Below are positions 8,392-18,310 of a DNA stretch of 64,000 nucleotides, one piece after another. Location of the stretch: positions 62,001 to 126,000 of the forward strand of contig NZ_JAAGLU010000027.1 in NCBI RefSeq assembly GCF_010550245.1, written 5' to 3'. This DNA is from Streptomyces sp. SID12501. GTDB lineage: Bacteria > Actinomycetota > Actinomycetes > Streptomycetales > Streptomycetaceae. Each line of letters starts with the position of its first letter. Positions within the stretch are counted from its first letter, which is position 1. The translations under genes were made by a program, and so were the position numbers. The notes under the pieces are model-generated. The model worked only from the letters and a program-made list of their open reading frames with translations. It was not told the origin of the DNA and did not search any database.

Positions 8392-9054
8392 TTGAGCCTT
8401 CCTCTGCCGCTCGCACTCACCACCCGTCTGGCGCCCGTCGCCGTGCTCGCCACGGCAGGCTGGGCGCTGTCCTCGGGCCCGCTCGCCGCCGCGCCGGCCG
8501 ACAACCACGAGACGGCGGCCACCACGGGCGCGTCCGCGTCGCCCACCGCGCCCTCGACCTCGGCGGCCACGAAGACCTTCGCCGCCGCGCCCGCACCCTG
8601 CTCGGCCGTGACCCCGGGAACGATCAAGTCCCTTGTCCCGGGCGCCAAGGCAGCCGGCAAGGAGATCCCGTCGACGGACACGGACGCGCGCCGTACCTGC
8701 TCCTGGAACGCGCTCAAGGAGTACGACTACCGCTGGCTCGACGTGTCGTTCGAACTGTCCGACACGGACGCGGCGGCGGAGAAGACGTACAAGGACCGCC
8801 TGACGGAGAAGAGCGGCGGCGGGGTGGTTCCGGGTCTCGGTGACGCCGCCTATTCCGTCGTGAACCTGACCACCGAGGACAAGCAGCAGACCCGCGAGGG
8901 TGTGGTCCTGGTCCGCGCGTCGAACGCGCTGGTGGTGATCACGTACAACGGCAGCGACTTCGAGTCGAAGAAGGCACCCAGCACGGATGTGATCAACAAG
9001 GGCGCCATCAAGGCCGCCCGGGACGCGGTGGCAGCACTGGAGGGCAGCCGGTAG
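8392..9054 (+). CDS. secreted DUF3558-like protein
   Basis: About 220 residues. An N-terminal hydrophobic stretch (PVAVLATAGWALSSGPLAAA) looks like a Sec signal peptide without a lipobox cysteine. The mature part starts with a Ser/Thr/Ala-rich linker, then a compact domain with two cysteines (APCSAV and RRTCSW) about 40 residues apart and WLDVSFELSD, resembling DUF3558 domains (from memory). Start is uncertain: TTG at 8392 is used; GTG at 8350 would add an Arg-containing N-region and is equally possible. Function unknown. Confidence 0.75.
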   Translation: MSLPLPLALTTRLAPVAVLATAGWALSSGPLAAAPADNHETAATTGASASPTAPSTSAATKTFAAAPAPCSAVTPGTIKSLVPGAKAAGKEIPSTDTDARRTCSWNALKEYDYRWLDVSFELSDTDAAAEKTYKDRLTEKSGGGVVPGLGDAAYSVVNLTTEDKQQTREGVVLVRASNALVVITYNGSDFESKKAPSTDVINKGAIKAARDAVAALEGSR

Positions 9055-9119
9055 CACCGGCCGCCCTCCACCGAACATCAGATCCGTCAGGTCACGTCAC
9101 TCAGATCCGTCGGACCACG

Positions 9120-10691
<1,572 letters not shown>

Positions 10692-10781
10692 GGGCAGGCC
10701 AATCAATGAGGTGGGTCGGGAAAGGCCGTGCGGGTGGCGCGTTGGGGGATGCGCACAGGACACCCGGAGGAGTCCTGACCC

Positions 10782-10810
10782 CCTCCCCGGCTACCTGAAC
10801 GCCGGGGAGG
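10782..10810 (-). promoter_or_regulatory. hairpin in leader between LLM oxidoreductase and NCS1 permease
   Basis: Perfect 9-bp inverted repeat CCTCCCCGG / CCGGGGAGG with an 11-base loop in the 160-base gap before the permease gene. No U-tract follows, so it could be a processing or attenuation site rather than a full terminator. Confidence 0.55.
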
Positions 10811-10852
10811 AGGAGATGGTGGGTGCGTAACACAGCGACGAGTTCGGGTACG

Positions 10853-11872
10853 TCAGGCGTTGACGGCCGGGATCACCGTCGACCCGTAGGCGTCGATGAC
10901 GGCTTCCTGGGCGTCGTGCATGTCGTAGACGGCGAACTGGTCGACGCCGAGCTCACGCAGCTTGTTGAGCTTCTCGATGTGCATCTCGGGGGTGCCGATG
11001 ACGCAGAACCGGTCGACGATCTCGTCGGGCACGAACTGGGTGTCGGGGTTGTCGGCCCGTCCGTGGTGGGAGTAGTCGTAGCCCTCGCGGGCCTTGATGT
11101 AGTCGGTGAGTTCCTCGGGTACGGCGGCGGAGTGCTCGCCGTACTTCGACACCAGGTCGGCGACGTGGTTGCCGACCATCCCGCCGAACCAGCGGCACTG
11201 GTCGCGGGCGTGGGCGAGCGCCTCGGGCGAGTCGTCCTCGGTGATGTACGCGGGGGCGGCGACGCAGATCTTCACCTCGGACGGGTCACGTCCGGCGGCG
11301 ACGGCCGCGTCCTTGACCGTCTTGACCATGTACTCGGTCAGATAGAGGTCGGAGAGCTGGAGGATGAACCCGTCGGCCTCCTCGCCGGTCATCTTGAGCG
11401 CCTTGGGGCCGTACGCGGCCATCCAGACGGGGAGTTCGGCGCCCGGCCGCACCCACGGGAACTTGATCACCGTGCCGCCGAGGTCGGCCTCGTCGCCCCG
11501 GCCGAGCGAGCGGATGACCTTCATCGCGCCGCTGATCCGGGCCAGCGTGTTGGGCGTACGGCCGGCGACGCGCATCGCGGAGTCGCCGCGGCCGATGCCG
11601 CACACCGTGCGGTTGCCGAACATGTCGTTGAGGGTGGCGAAGGTGGAGGCGGTGACCTCCCAGGTGCGGGTGCCCGGGTTGGTGACCATCGGGCCGACCG
11701 TCAACTTCTCGGTGCTGGAGAGGATCTGACTGTAGATCACGAACGGCTCCTGCCACAGCACGGCGGAGTCGAAGGTCCAGCCGTACGTGAAGCCGTTGCC
11801 CTCGGCGCGCTGCATCAGCTCGATGACACGCGAGGCCGGCGGGTCGGTCTGCAGGACGAGGCCGAAGTCCAT
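10853..11872 (-). CDS. LLM-class F420-dependent oxidoreductase (TIGR03842-like)
   Basis: 339 residues of the bacterial-luciferase-like fold. MDFGLVLQTDPPASRVIELM at the start, TVGPMVTNPGTRTWEVTAS, and GRGDSAMRVAGRTPN are typical of the F420-dependent LLM subfamily often annotated as methylene-H4MPT reductase-like (TIGR03842 from memory). It sits 16 bases downstream of dihydropyrimidinase on the same strand, so it is in the pyrimidine/hydantoin operon. No classical dihydropyrimidine dehydrogenase is present, so it may supply the first reduction of the pyrimidine ring or another redox step (inference). Cofactor F420 versus FMN cannot be proven here. Confidence 0.88.
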   Translation of the reverse strand: MDFGLVLQTDPPASRVIELMQRAEGNGFTYGWTFDSAVLWQEPFVIYSQILSSTEKLTVGPMVTNPGTRTWEVTASTFATLNDMFGNRTVCGIGRGDSAMRVAGRTPNTLARISGAMKVIRSLGRGDEADLGGTVIKFPWVRPGAELPVWMAAYGPKALKMTGEEADGFILQLSDLYLTEYMVKTVKDAAVAAGRDPSEVKICVAAPAYITEDDSPEALAHARDQCRWFGGMVGNHVADLVSKYGEHSAAVPEELTDYIKAREGYDYSHHGRADNPDTQFVPDEIVDRFCVIGTPEMHIEKLNKLRELGVDQFAVYDMHDAQEAVIDAYGSTVIPAVNA

Positions 11873-11888
11873 GGGCGCTGCTCCTAGT

Positions 11889-13292
11889 TCAGATCAGGTA
11901 CTGACAGGTGGAGCGGGGGGTGTAGACGCCGTGACCCGCACGTCCGGTGAACTCCCGCTCGGTGATGACGAGTTCGCCGCGTGAGAGGACGGTCTCGACG
12001 CGGCCGGTGAGCCGCTTGCCCTCGTACGCCGAGTAGTCGACGTTCATGTGGTGCGTCTCGGCGGAGACGATCTGCTCGGCCGTGGGGTCGTAGATGACGA
12101 TGTCCGCGTCGGCGCCCGGGGCGATGGTGCCCTTCTTCGGGTAGAGGCCGAACATCCGGGCCGGGGTGGCGCAGGCGATCTCGATCCAGCGGCGGCGGCT
12201 GATGTGCCCGTCGACGACGCCTTGGTGAAGCAGGTCCATGCGGTTCTCGACGCCCGGGAGACCGTTGGGGATCTTCGAGAAGTCGCCCCGGCCCAGCTCC
12301 TTCTGGCCCTCGAAGCAGAACGGGCAGTGGTCCGTGGAGACGACCTGGAGGTCGTTGGTCCGCAGGCCTCGCCAGAGCGCGGCCTGGTGGTCCTTGGGCC
12401 GAAGCGGCGTGCTGCACACGTACTTCGCGCCTTCGAAGTCCGGCTCCGCGAGGTTGTCGGTGGACAGGAACAGGTACTGCGGGCAGGTCTCGCCGAAGAC
12501 GTTGAGCCCCTGGTCGCGCGCCCGTGCCAGCTCGGCGACCGCCTCCTGCGCCGAGACGTGGACGACGTACAGCGGCGCCCCCGCGACCTGCGCGAGCTTG
12601 ATGGCTCGGTGCGTGGCCTCGGCTTCGAGGAGGGCCTTGCGGACCTCGCCGTGGTACCGGGGGTCGGTCTCGCCACGGGCCAGCGCCTGCTCCACCAGCA
12701 CATCGATGGCGATGCCGTTCTCGGCGTGCATCATGATCAGGCCGCCGTTCTCGGCGGAGCGCTGCATGGCGCGCAGGATCTGGCCGTCGTCGCTGTAGAA
12801 GACGCCCGGGTAGGCCATGAACTGCTTGAAGGAGGTGACGCCCTCCTCGACCAGCAGGTCCATCTCCTTGAGCGTGTCCTGGTTCACGTCGGAGACGATC
12901 ATGTGGAAGCCGTAGTCGATGGCGCAGTTGCCGTCGGCCTTGGCGTTCCAGGTGTCGAGTCCGTCGCGCAGCGACTGGCCGACGCTCTGCACGGCGAAGT
13001 CGATGATCGTGGTCGTACCGCCCCAGGCGGCGGCCCGGGTACCGGTCTCGAAGGTGTCCGAGGCGGCCGTACCGCCGAACGGCAGTTCCATGTGGGTGTG
13101 CGCGTCGACACCGCCGGGGATGACGTACTTCCCGGTGGCGTCTATGGTCCGCTCGGCCGTCCAGGCCTCTGCGGCCGCGGTTCCGCTCGCGGCGAGGGCG
13201 ACGATGCGGCCGTCCTCGATCAGGACGTCGGCATGGATCTCGTCGGACGCGGTGATGACGAGACCACCCCGGATGACGGTACGGCTGCTCAT
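11889..13292 (-). CDS. hydA: dihydropyrimidinase / D-hydantoinase
   Basis: 467 residues, cyclic amidohydrolase (TIM-barrel, two zinc ions). Ligands are visible: HTHMELPFGG (HxH), the lysine to be carboxylated in TSFKQFMAYPG, HAENG, VVHVSA and the STDHCPF aspartate. It opens 5,6-dihydrouracil/dihydrothymine (or hydantoins) to N-carbamoyl-beta-amino acids. Lies between the LLM oxidoreductase (16-base gap) and beta-ureidopropionase (106-base gap with a hairpin). Length and motif order match family norms. The pathway context makes dihydropyrimidine the likely natural substrate. Confidence 0.94.
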   Translation of the reverse strand: MSSRTVIRGGLVITASDEIHADVLIEDGRIVALAASGTAAAEAWTAERTIDATGKYVIPGGVDAHTHMELPFGGTAASDTFETGTRAAAWGGTTTIIDFAVQSVGQSLRDGLDTWNAKADGNCAIDYGFHMIVSDVNQDTLKEMDLLVEEGVTSFKQFMAYPGVFYSDDGQILRAMQRSAENGGLIMMHAENGIAIDVLVEQALARGETDPRYHGEVRKALLEAEATHRAIKLAQVAGAPLYVVHVSAQEAVAELARARDQGLNVFGETCPQYLFLSTDNLAEPDFEGAKYVCSTPLRPKDHQAALWRGLRTNDLQVVSTDHCPFCFEGQKELGRGDFSKIPNGLPGVENRMDLLHQGVVDGHISRRRWIEIACATPARMFGLYPKKGTIAPGADADIVIYDPTAEQIVSAETHHMNVDYSAYEGKRLTGRVETVLSRGELVITEREFTGRAGHGVYTPRSTCQYLI

Positions 13293-13355
13293 GAAATTAC
13301 GCTCCGCTGGGTTGTGTCGAGAAGTGCGGGTCGTGTGTGGTGGGTCGCGCGGTGC

Positions 13356-13378
13356 CCCGCGCCCCTCGGGGGCGCGGG
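13356..13378. terminator. strong hairpin inside the pyrimidine operon
   Basis: Perfect 10-bp inverted repeat CCCGCGCCCC / GGGGCGCGGG with a TCG loop, in the 106-base gap between beta-ureidopropionase and dihydropyrimidinase. It has no U-tract. This GC-rich hairpin is a common Streptomyces intergenic element and could reduce read-through or stabilise the upstream mRNA. Confidence 0.6.
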
Positions 13379-13398
13379 AACCCGCCGTCGACTTGTTA

Positions 13399-14241
13399 CT
13401 ACGGCGCGGTCAGGGGGCCGTACGCGTCGGGGCGGCGGTCGCGGAAGAACTGCCAGCGGTCGCGGACCTCGCGCAGCTTGGCCAGGTCCAGGTCGCGGAC
13501 GACGAGTTCGGTCTCCTTGTCGCTCGCCACCTCGCCGACGAACTGCGCCTCCGGGTCCACGAAGTACGAGGTTCCGTAGAAGTCGTTGTCGCCCAGTTCC
13601 TCGACGCCGACCCGGTTGATAGCGCCGACGAAGTACTCGTTGGCGACGGCAGCCGCCGGCTGCTCCAGCTGCCACAGGTAGGCGGACAGACCGCGCGAGG
13701 TGGCCGACGGGTTGAAGACGATCTCCGCGCCTTCGAGGCCCAGCGCACGCCAGCCCTCCGGGAAGTGCCGGTCGTAGCAGATGTAGACGCCGATCTTGCC
13801 CACGGCCGTGTCGAAGATCGGCCAGCCGGCGTTGCCCGGGCGGAAGTAGAACTTCTCCCAGAAGCCCGCGACCTGCGGAATGTGGTGCTTGCGGTACTTG
13901 CCGAGGTACGAGCCGTCGGCGTCGATCACGGCGGCCGTGTTGTAGAGAACGCCGGGCTGCTCCTCCTCGTACATCGGCAGGACGAGGACGATGCCCAGTT
14001 CCCTGGCGAGCGCCTGGAAGCGCTTGACGATCGGGCCGTCGGGGATCTGCTCGGCGTACTCGTAGAACGCCTTGTCCTGGACCTGGCAGAAGTAGGGGCC
14101 GTAGAACAGCTCCTGGAAGCACATGACTTGAGCACCCTGCGCCGCGGCGTCGCGGACCGCCTGCTCGTGGACCTGGATCATCGACTCCTTGTCGCCCGTC
14201 CAGGCAGTCTGGAAAATGGCGGCGCGAATCACCCTGCTCAT
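13399..14241 (-). CDS. beta-ureidopropionase / N-carbamoyl amino acid amidohydrolase (nitrilase superfamily), copy A
   Basis: 280 residues, one CN-hydrolase domain. The Glu-Lys-Cys triad is in QELFYGPYF (Glu), KYRKHHIPQV (Lys) and YICYDRHFPEGW (Cys). Family members cleave N-carbamoyl-beta-alanine to beta-alanine, CO2 and ammonia in the cytosol. It follows the PucR gene after 189 bases and precedes dihydropyrimidinase, so it likely starts a second transcription unit of the cluster. Very similar to copy B at 17305 (same length; nearly identical around the triad), suggesting a duplication with possible substrate split. Confidence 0.92.
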   Translation of the reverse strand: MSRVIRAAIFQTAWTGDKESMIQVHEQAVRDAAAQGAQVMCFQELFYGPYFCQVQDKAFYEYAEQIPDGPIVKRFQALARELGIVLVLPMYEEEQPGVLYNTAAVIDADGSYLGKYRKHHIPQVAGFWEKFYFRPGNAGWPIFDTAVGKIGVYICYDRHFPEGWRALGLEGAEIVFNPSATSRGLSAYLWQLEQPAAAVANEYFVGAINRVGVEELGDNDFYGTSYFVDPEAQFVGEVASDKETELVVRDLDLAKLREVRDRWQFFRDRRPDAYGPLTAP

Positions 14242-14303
14242 CGGGACCTCCGGTCACTCGGTGTACGGCGAGCCTAGGAAGCCTGGAGAGCGGGTTTGAG
14301 TTG

Positions 14304-14346
14304 CACGGTGTCACGCCTGCGGACGTCCGGCGTTCCACGGTGTCAC
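14304..14346. promoter_or_regulatory. candidate operator: two direct repeats CACGGTGTCAC
   Basis: Two perfect 11-base copies start at 14304 and 14336, i.e. 32 bases apart (three helical turns), 60-100 bases upstream of beta-ureidopropionase copy A and downstream of the pucR-type gene. On the transcribed strand they read GTGACACCGTG. Good candidate binding sites for the cluster's PucR regulator; no experimental motif is known to me. Confidence 0.5.
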
Positions 14347-14430
14347 CCTGCCGTCGGCCCATGTTTCACCACTGTTTTCCCTGGTCCTCTGATGTTTCGG
14401 AGCGGTAAGACGGAGCGCTGGAGAGTGCGG

Positions 14431-15999
14431 TCATCGGCCTTGCTGGGCGTCGTGCGCGAGGAGCGCGATATGCACGGACGCGGCCTGCTCGAAGTCGTCG
14501 AGATCGAGCCCGAGCCGCGTCTCTATCGCCTCCAGCCGCCGGTAGAGCGCGGGCCGCGAGACATGGTGCAGTTGCGCGGTACGAGATTTGTTGCGCCCGG
14601 TGGCGAGATAGGTCCGCAGCACGGGCAGCAGCTCGGACTCGCCCTCGGTCCCGCACAGCAGCCCGTCCAGCTCCCGCTCCGCGAAGGCCTGCACGTGCGG
14701 ATCGTCCCGCAGCAGCCGGACCAGGCCGCGCAGCCGTACGTCCCTCAGATGCACCAGCACCGGCAGCTCCTGCCCCGCCGGCGTCTCCGCGACGGCGGCG
14801 GCGACGTGGAGTGCCTCGCGCAGTCCGGTGGGTACGTCGTCCCAGTTGGCGAGCGCCTCGGCGGCGGCCACGACGGTCCGGCCCCCGCCGGTCTCGGTAC
14901 GCAGCCGGAGCGCGAAGTGCGCGGCCAGCGCCTTGGCGTCCTGGTCCCGGGCGAGGCTCAGCAGGACGGCGGTGGCGTCGTCGGCCAGCTCGGCGACCAG
15001 TCCCGGCAGTCCCAACAGCCGCAGTACGCGGTCGAGTTCGACGGGGTCGCCGTCCCGTACGACGAGCGGCACGAAGGTCCGCCGGTTGACCGGCAGCCCG
15101 GCGGCCCGCGCGCGCGGCAGCAGTTGCCGGGCCGGTACGACTCCGCTCACCAGGTCCGTCAGCAGGCTCTGCGCGGACTGCTCCTCCCAGGTGTGCACGG
15201 AGCCCCCGAGCATGCGGTGCAGGACGAGTGCCTCGGCTCCCCGGTCGGCGAGCAGCCGCCCGGTGGCGGCGTCACCGCGGTACCCGCACAGCACGATCCG
15301 TCCCCAGCGTTCCCCGCGCCCGCCCAGCTCGGCCCGGATCCACCCGTCGCCCTCGCTCCCGCCGGCCTGCCGGGAGATGCGCTCCCAGTCCCGCAGCACG
15401 TCATCGACGGCCGACCGCTCCCCCGCCGTGGCGAGGACCCGATGGGCGAGGTTGGTGATGACGACAGGGCAGGCACTGTGCGAGGCGACCTCGTCGAGGA
15501 GGCTCTGCAGCGGGGCGCCGGAGGTGATGAGCCCGGTGAGAGCGGTCCGTACGGTCTCGGACAGGCTCACGGCGGCGAACTTCCGCCGCACCAGCCGGGA
15601 CTGGACCTCTTCCGTCAACTCCGCGAAGGGGAAGGGCCGGTGGAGCACCACCATCGGCAGCCCGCAGCGCTCGGCGGCGCGCCGCATGACGTCCGGCGGC
15701 GCCGGAAAGGCGCGGCCGAGCCCGAGCACGACAGCGGAGGCCTCCGCCCGGTGCAGCGAGCGGATGTACTCGACCTGGGCCTCCTCGTCGCCCGCGAGCA
15801 GCACCCCGGTCGTGAGGATCATCTCGCCGCCGCTGAGCATCACGCCGACGTCGGCGGCCTCGGCGACATGCACCCAGCGCACGGCCCGGTCGAGCTGGCC
15901 GGCGCCGGCCACCACCTCGGGCTCCCCGGCGAGCACCCGTTCCAGGCCGAGGACCTGGCGGACCGACAGGGCGGGTTCCAAGGTGGTGGTCGTGAGCAT
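14431..15999 (-). CDS. PucR-family transcriptional regulator
   Basis: 522 residues. N-terminal PucR domain (about residues 1-130, starting SVRQVLGLERVLAGEPEVVAG and the YIRSLHR region), a middle GGDEF-like segment, and a C-terminal HTH_30-type helix-turn-helix (TYLATGRNKSRTAQLHHVSRPALYRRLE). PucR proteins regulate purine, pyrimidine and related nitrogen catabolism. The gene begins 22 bases after the end of the aminotransferase gene and is probably cotranscribed with it, so the regulator is part of the regulated operon. Effector unknown; likely a pathway intermediate. Confidence 0.92.
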   Translation of the reverse strand: MLTTTTLEPALSVRQVLGLERVLAGEPEVVAGAGQLDRAVRWVHVAEAADVGVMLSGGEMILTTGVLLAGDEEAQVEYIRSLHRAEASAVVLGLGRAFPAPPDVMRRAAERCGLPMVVLHRPFPFAELTEEVQSRLVRRKFAAVSLSETVRTALTGLITSGAPLQSLLDEVASHSACPVVITNLAHRVLATAGERSAVDDVLRDWERISRQAGGSEGDGWIRAELGGRGERWGRIVLCGYRGDAATGRLLADRGAEALVLHRMLGGSVHTWEEQSAQSLLTDLVSGVVPARQLLPRARAAGLPVNRRTFVPLVVRDGDPVELDRVLRLLGLPGLVAELADDATAVLLSLARDQDAKALAAHFALRLRTETGGGRTVVAAAEALANWDDVPTGLREALHVAAAVAETPAGQELPVLVHLRDVRLRGLVRLLRDDPHVQAFAERELDGLLCGTEGESELLPVLRTYLATGRNKSRTAQLHHVSRPALYRRLEAIETRLGLDLDDFEQAASVHIALLAHDAQQGR

Positions 16000-16021
16000 G
16001 ACGGTCTTCCTTGCTGTGGTG

Positions 16022-17308
16022 TTACTGGACGCAGCTCCTCAGAGCACGTTCGAGGATCGCGGCGCCCTCCTCGGCCTCCGCGACGGTGAGGGACAGCGGC
16101 GGTGCGATGCGCAGCGCGCTGGTGTTGTGGCCGCCGCCCTTGCCGAGGAGCAGCCCTTCCTCCCGGGCCGCTTCGAGCACGGCGGCGGCGGTCTCCGGGT
16201 CGGCGGTGTCGGTGCCGGGCTTCACCAGCTCGACGCCGATCATCAACCCGCGCCCACGGACCTCCCGTACGCCCGGCAGCTGCGCGGCGACGGCCCGGAG
16301 CCGTTCGATGAGCAGTCCGCCGACGCGCCGGGCGTTGCCCTGGAGGTCGTGTTCCAGGAGGTAGGTGAGGTTGGCGAGGCCGGCCGCCATGGTGATCTGG
16401 GTGCCGCCGAAGGTGGAGATGGAGTTGGAGTCGAGGCAGTTCATGATCTCGGCGCGGGCCACGACCCCGCCGATGGACATGCCGTTGCCGATGCCCTTGG
16501 CGAAGGTGATGATGTCCGGCGGACCGTTCTCCGCGTGTGCCTGCCAGCCCCAGAAGTGCTCGCCGGTGCGGCCCCAGCCGGTCTGCACCTCGTCGGCGAT
16601 CCAGAGGATGCCGCGTTCCTGGAGCACCCGGCGGAAGGCCGCGTACAGCCCGTCGGGCGGCGAGGTGAAGCCGCCGACGCCCTGGATGGGCTCCGCGATC
16701 AGGGCCGCGGGCGGGCGGACGTGCCCGAGCAGGTCCTCCAGGTCGTCGACGCACGCGGCGATGAAGTCGTCGTCGCTCAGATCGGCGTACGGACCACGGG
16801 TACGGACGCCACCGTGGACGTACAGGGTCTGGAGCGGGGACAGGGAGGTCGGGGACCAGCCCTTGTTGCCTGTGATGCCGACCGTGCTGAAGGAGCGGCC
16901 GTGGTAGCTGTTGCGCATGGCCAGGATCTGGTTGCTGCGCCGGTAGGAGGTGGCGAGGAGGAGAGCCGTGTCGTTGGCTTCCGTCCCGGAGGTGGTGAAG
17001 AAGACGCGTGCGTCCGGGATGCCGGACAACTGGGCGACGCGCTCGGCGAGTTCGACCATCGGCCGGTTGAGGTAGAGCGTGGACGAGTGGATGATCCGCC
17101 CGGCCTGTTCGCTCACCGCCTTGGTGATCTCGGGCAGCGCGTGCGCGGTCATCGTGGTGAGGATGCCGCCGAAGAAGTCGAGGTACCGCTTTCCGGCCGC
17201 GTCCCACACGTACCGGCCCTCGCCGTGGGTGATCTCGATCGGGTCCGCGTAGTAGAGGGCGAGCCAGTCCGGCAGAACCGCCTTGTGACGCCCGTACAGA
17301 TCGCTCAC
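16022..17308 (-). CDS. class III PLP-dependent aminotransferase, probable beta-alanine (or 3-aminoisobutyrate) transaminase
   Basis: 428 residues. PLP-binding features of class III (omega) aminotransferases are clear: FFTTSGTEANDTALLLA, the aspartate motif WIADEVQTGWGRTG, and the Schiff-base lysine in ITFAKGIGNG. In this cluster it would move the amino group from beta-alanine or 3-aminoisobutyrate to an oxo-acid, giving (methyl)malonate semialdehyde. GTG at 17308 is chosen because it overlaps the stop of the preceding ureidopropionase gene by four bases (GTGA). Related to AGXT2-like enzymes. Substrate is inferred from context. Confidence 0.9.
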   Translation of the reverse strand: MSDLYGRHKAVLPDWLALYYADPIEITHGEGRYVWDAAGKRYLDFFGGILTTMTAHALPEITKAVSEQAGRIIHSSTLYLNRPMVELAERVAQLSGIPDARVFFTTSGTEANDTALLLATSYRRSNQILAMRNSYHGRSFSTVGITGNKGWSPTSLSPLQTLYVHGGVRTRGPYADLSDDDFIAACVDDLEDLLGHVRPPAALIAEPIQGVGGFTSPPDGLYAAFRRVLQERGILWIADEVQTGWGRTGEHFWGWQAHAENGPPDIITFAKGIGNGMSIGGVVARAEIMNCLDSNSISTFGGTQITMAAGLANLTYLLEHDLQGNARRVGGLLIERLRAVAAQLPGVREVRGRGLMIGVELVKPGTDTADPETAAAVLEAAREEGLLLGKGGGHNTSALRIAPPLSLTVAEAEEGAAILERALRSCVQ

Positions 17309-18147
17309 GGCTGCACCAGCCCTTCGTACGCGTCCGGCCGCCGGTCCCGGTAGAAGGCCCACTGCTGCCGGACTTCATCGATGAGATCGAAGTCGAGATC
17401 CCGCACGACGAGTTCCTCGTCCTTGTCGCTCGCGACCTCGCCGACGAACTGGCCGCGCGGGTTCACGAAGTACGAGGTCCCGTAGAAGTCGTTGTCCCCG
17501 TACTCCTCCTGGCCGACCCGGTTGATGGCGGCGACGAAGTACTCGTTGGCGACGGCCGCGGCGGGCTGCTCCAGCTGCCAGAGATGGGAGGAGAGGCCCC
17601 GGTGGGTCGCGGACGGGTTGTAGACGAGCTGCGCGCCGTTCAGACCGAGCTGACGCCAGCCCTCCGGGAAGTGCCGGTCGTAGCAGATGTAGACGCCGAT
17701 CCTGCCCACGGCCGTCTCGAAGACGGGCCAGCCGAGGTTTCCGGGTTTGAAGTAGTACTTCTCCCAGAACCCCTTGACCTGCGGAATGTGGTGCTTGCGG
17801 TACTTGCCGAGGTAGGTCCCGTCGGCGTCGATCACGGCCGCGGTGTTGTAGTAGAACCCGGACTGCTCGACCTCGAACACGGGTACGACGATGACCATGC
17901 CGGTCTCGCGCGCCAGTTCCCGCATGCGGGTAACGGTCGGCCCGTCGGGCACGGGCTCGGCCCAGCGGTAGTGCTCGGGCTCCTGGACCTGGCAGAAGTA
18001 CGGGGCGTTGAAGACTTCCTGGAATCCGATGACCTTGGCGCCCTGCCGGGCGGCCTCCCGGGCATGCTCCACATGTTTGGCGACCATGGACTCGGTGTCG
18101 CCGGTCCAGGTGGCCTGGACCAGAGCGGCACGTACGACGTTGGCCAT
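17305..18147 (-). CDS. beta-ureidopropionase / N-carbamoyl amino acid amidohydrolase (nitrilase superfamily), copy B
   Basis: 280 residues with the same architecture as copy A at 13399: triad Glu in QEVFNAPYF, Lys in KYRKHHIPQV, Cys in YICYDRHFPEGW. It is the first gene of the minus-strand cluster; its stop overlaps the aminotransferase start by four bases. Differences from copy A cluster near residues 40-100, including the segment before the catalytic lysine. Both copies keep all catalytic residues, so both are probably active. The promoter presumably lies in 18148-18310. Confidence 0.92.
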   Translation of the reverse strand: MANVVRAALVQATWTGDTESMVAKHVEHAREAARQGAKVIGFQEVFNAPYFCQVQEPEHYRWAEPVPDGPTVTRMRELARETGMVIVVPVFEVEQSGFYYNTAAVIDADGTYLGKYRKHHIPQVKGFWEKYYFKPGNLGWPVFETAVGRIGVYICYDRHFPEGWRQLGLNGAQLVYNPSATHRGLSSHLWQLEQPAAAVANEYFVAAINRVGQEEYGDNDFYGTSYFVNPRGQFVGEVASDKDEELVVRDLDFDLIDEVRQQWAFYRDRRPDAYEGLVQP

Positions 18148-18179
18148 GACCTGCTCCTTCGGCTGGACGTCAGAGAGCC

Positions 18180-18193
18180 TCTACGCCCGTAGA
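18180..18193. promoter_or_regulatory. candidate operator upstream of the pyrimidine cluster
   Basis: Perfect inverted repeat TCTACG-CC-CGTAGA centred about 40 bases upstream of the start codon of beta-ureidopropionase copy B; a further CGTAG half-site follows at about 18207. Position fits a repressor/activator site for the first gene of the cluster. Unrelated to the direct repeats at 14304. Confidence 0.4.
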
Positions 18194-18310
18194 CAAAGGT
18201 CGTAGGGGCTTGAAAGTAAGCCTCCGGAAGAGCCTTGCCAAGACCATCGCCGTTAACCCGCGGAGTCGATCACGTTTCACACCCCGGTGGGCGAGTCACG
18301 GCCAGCCGGG

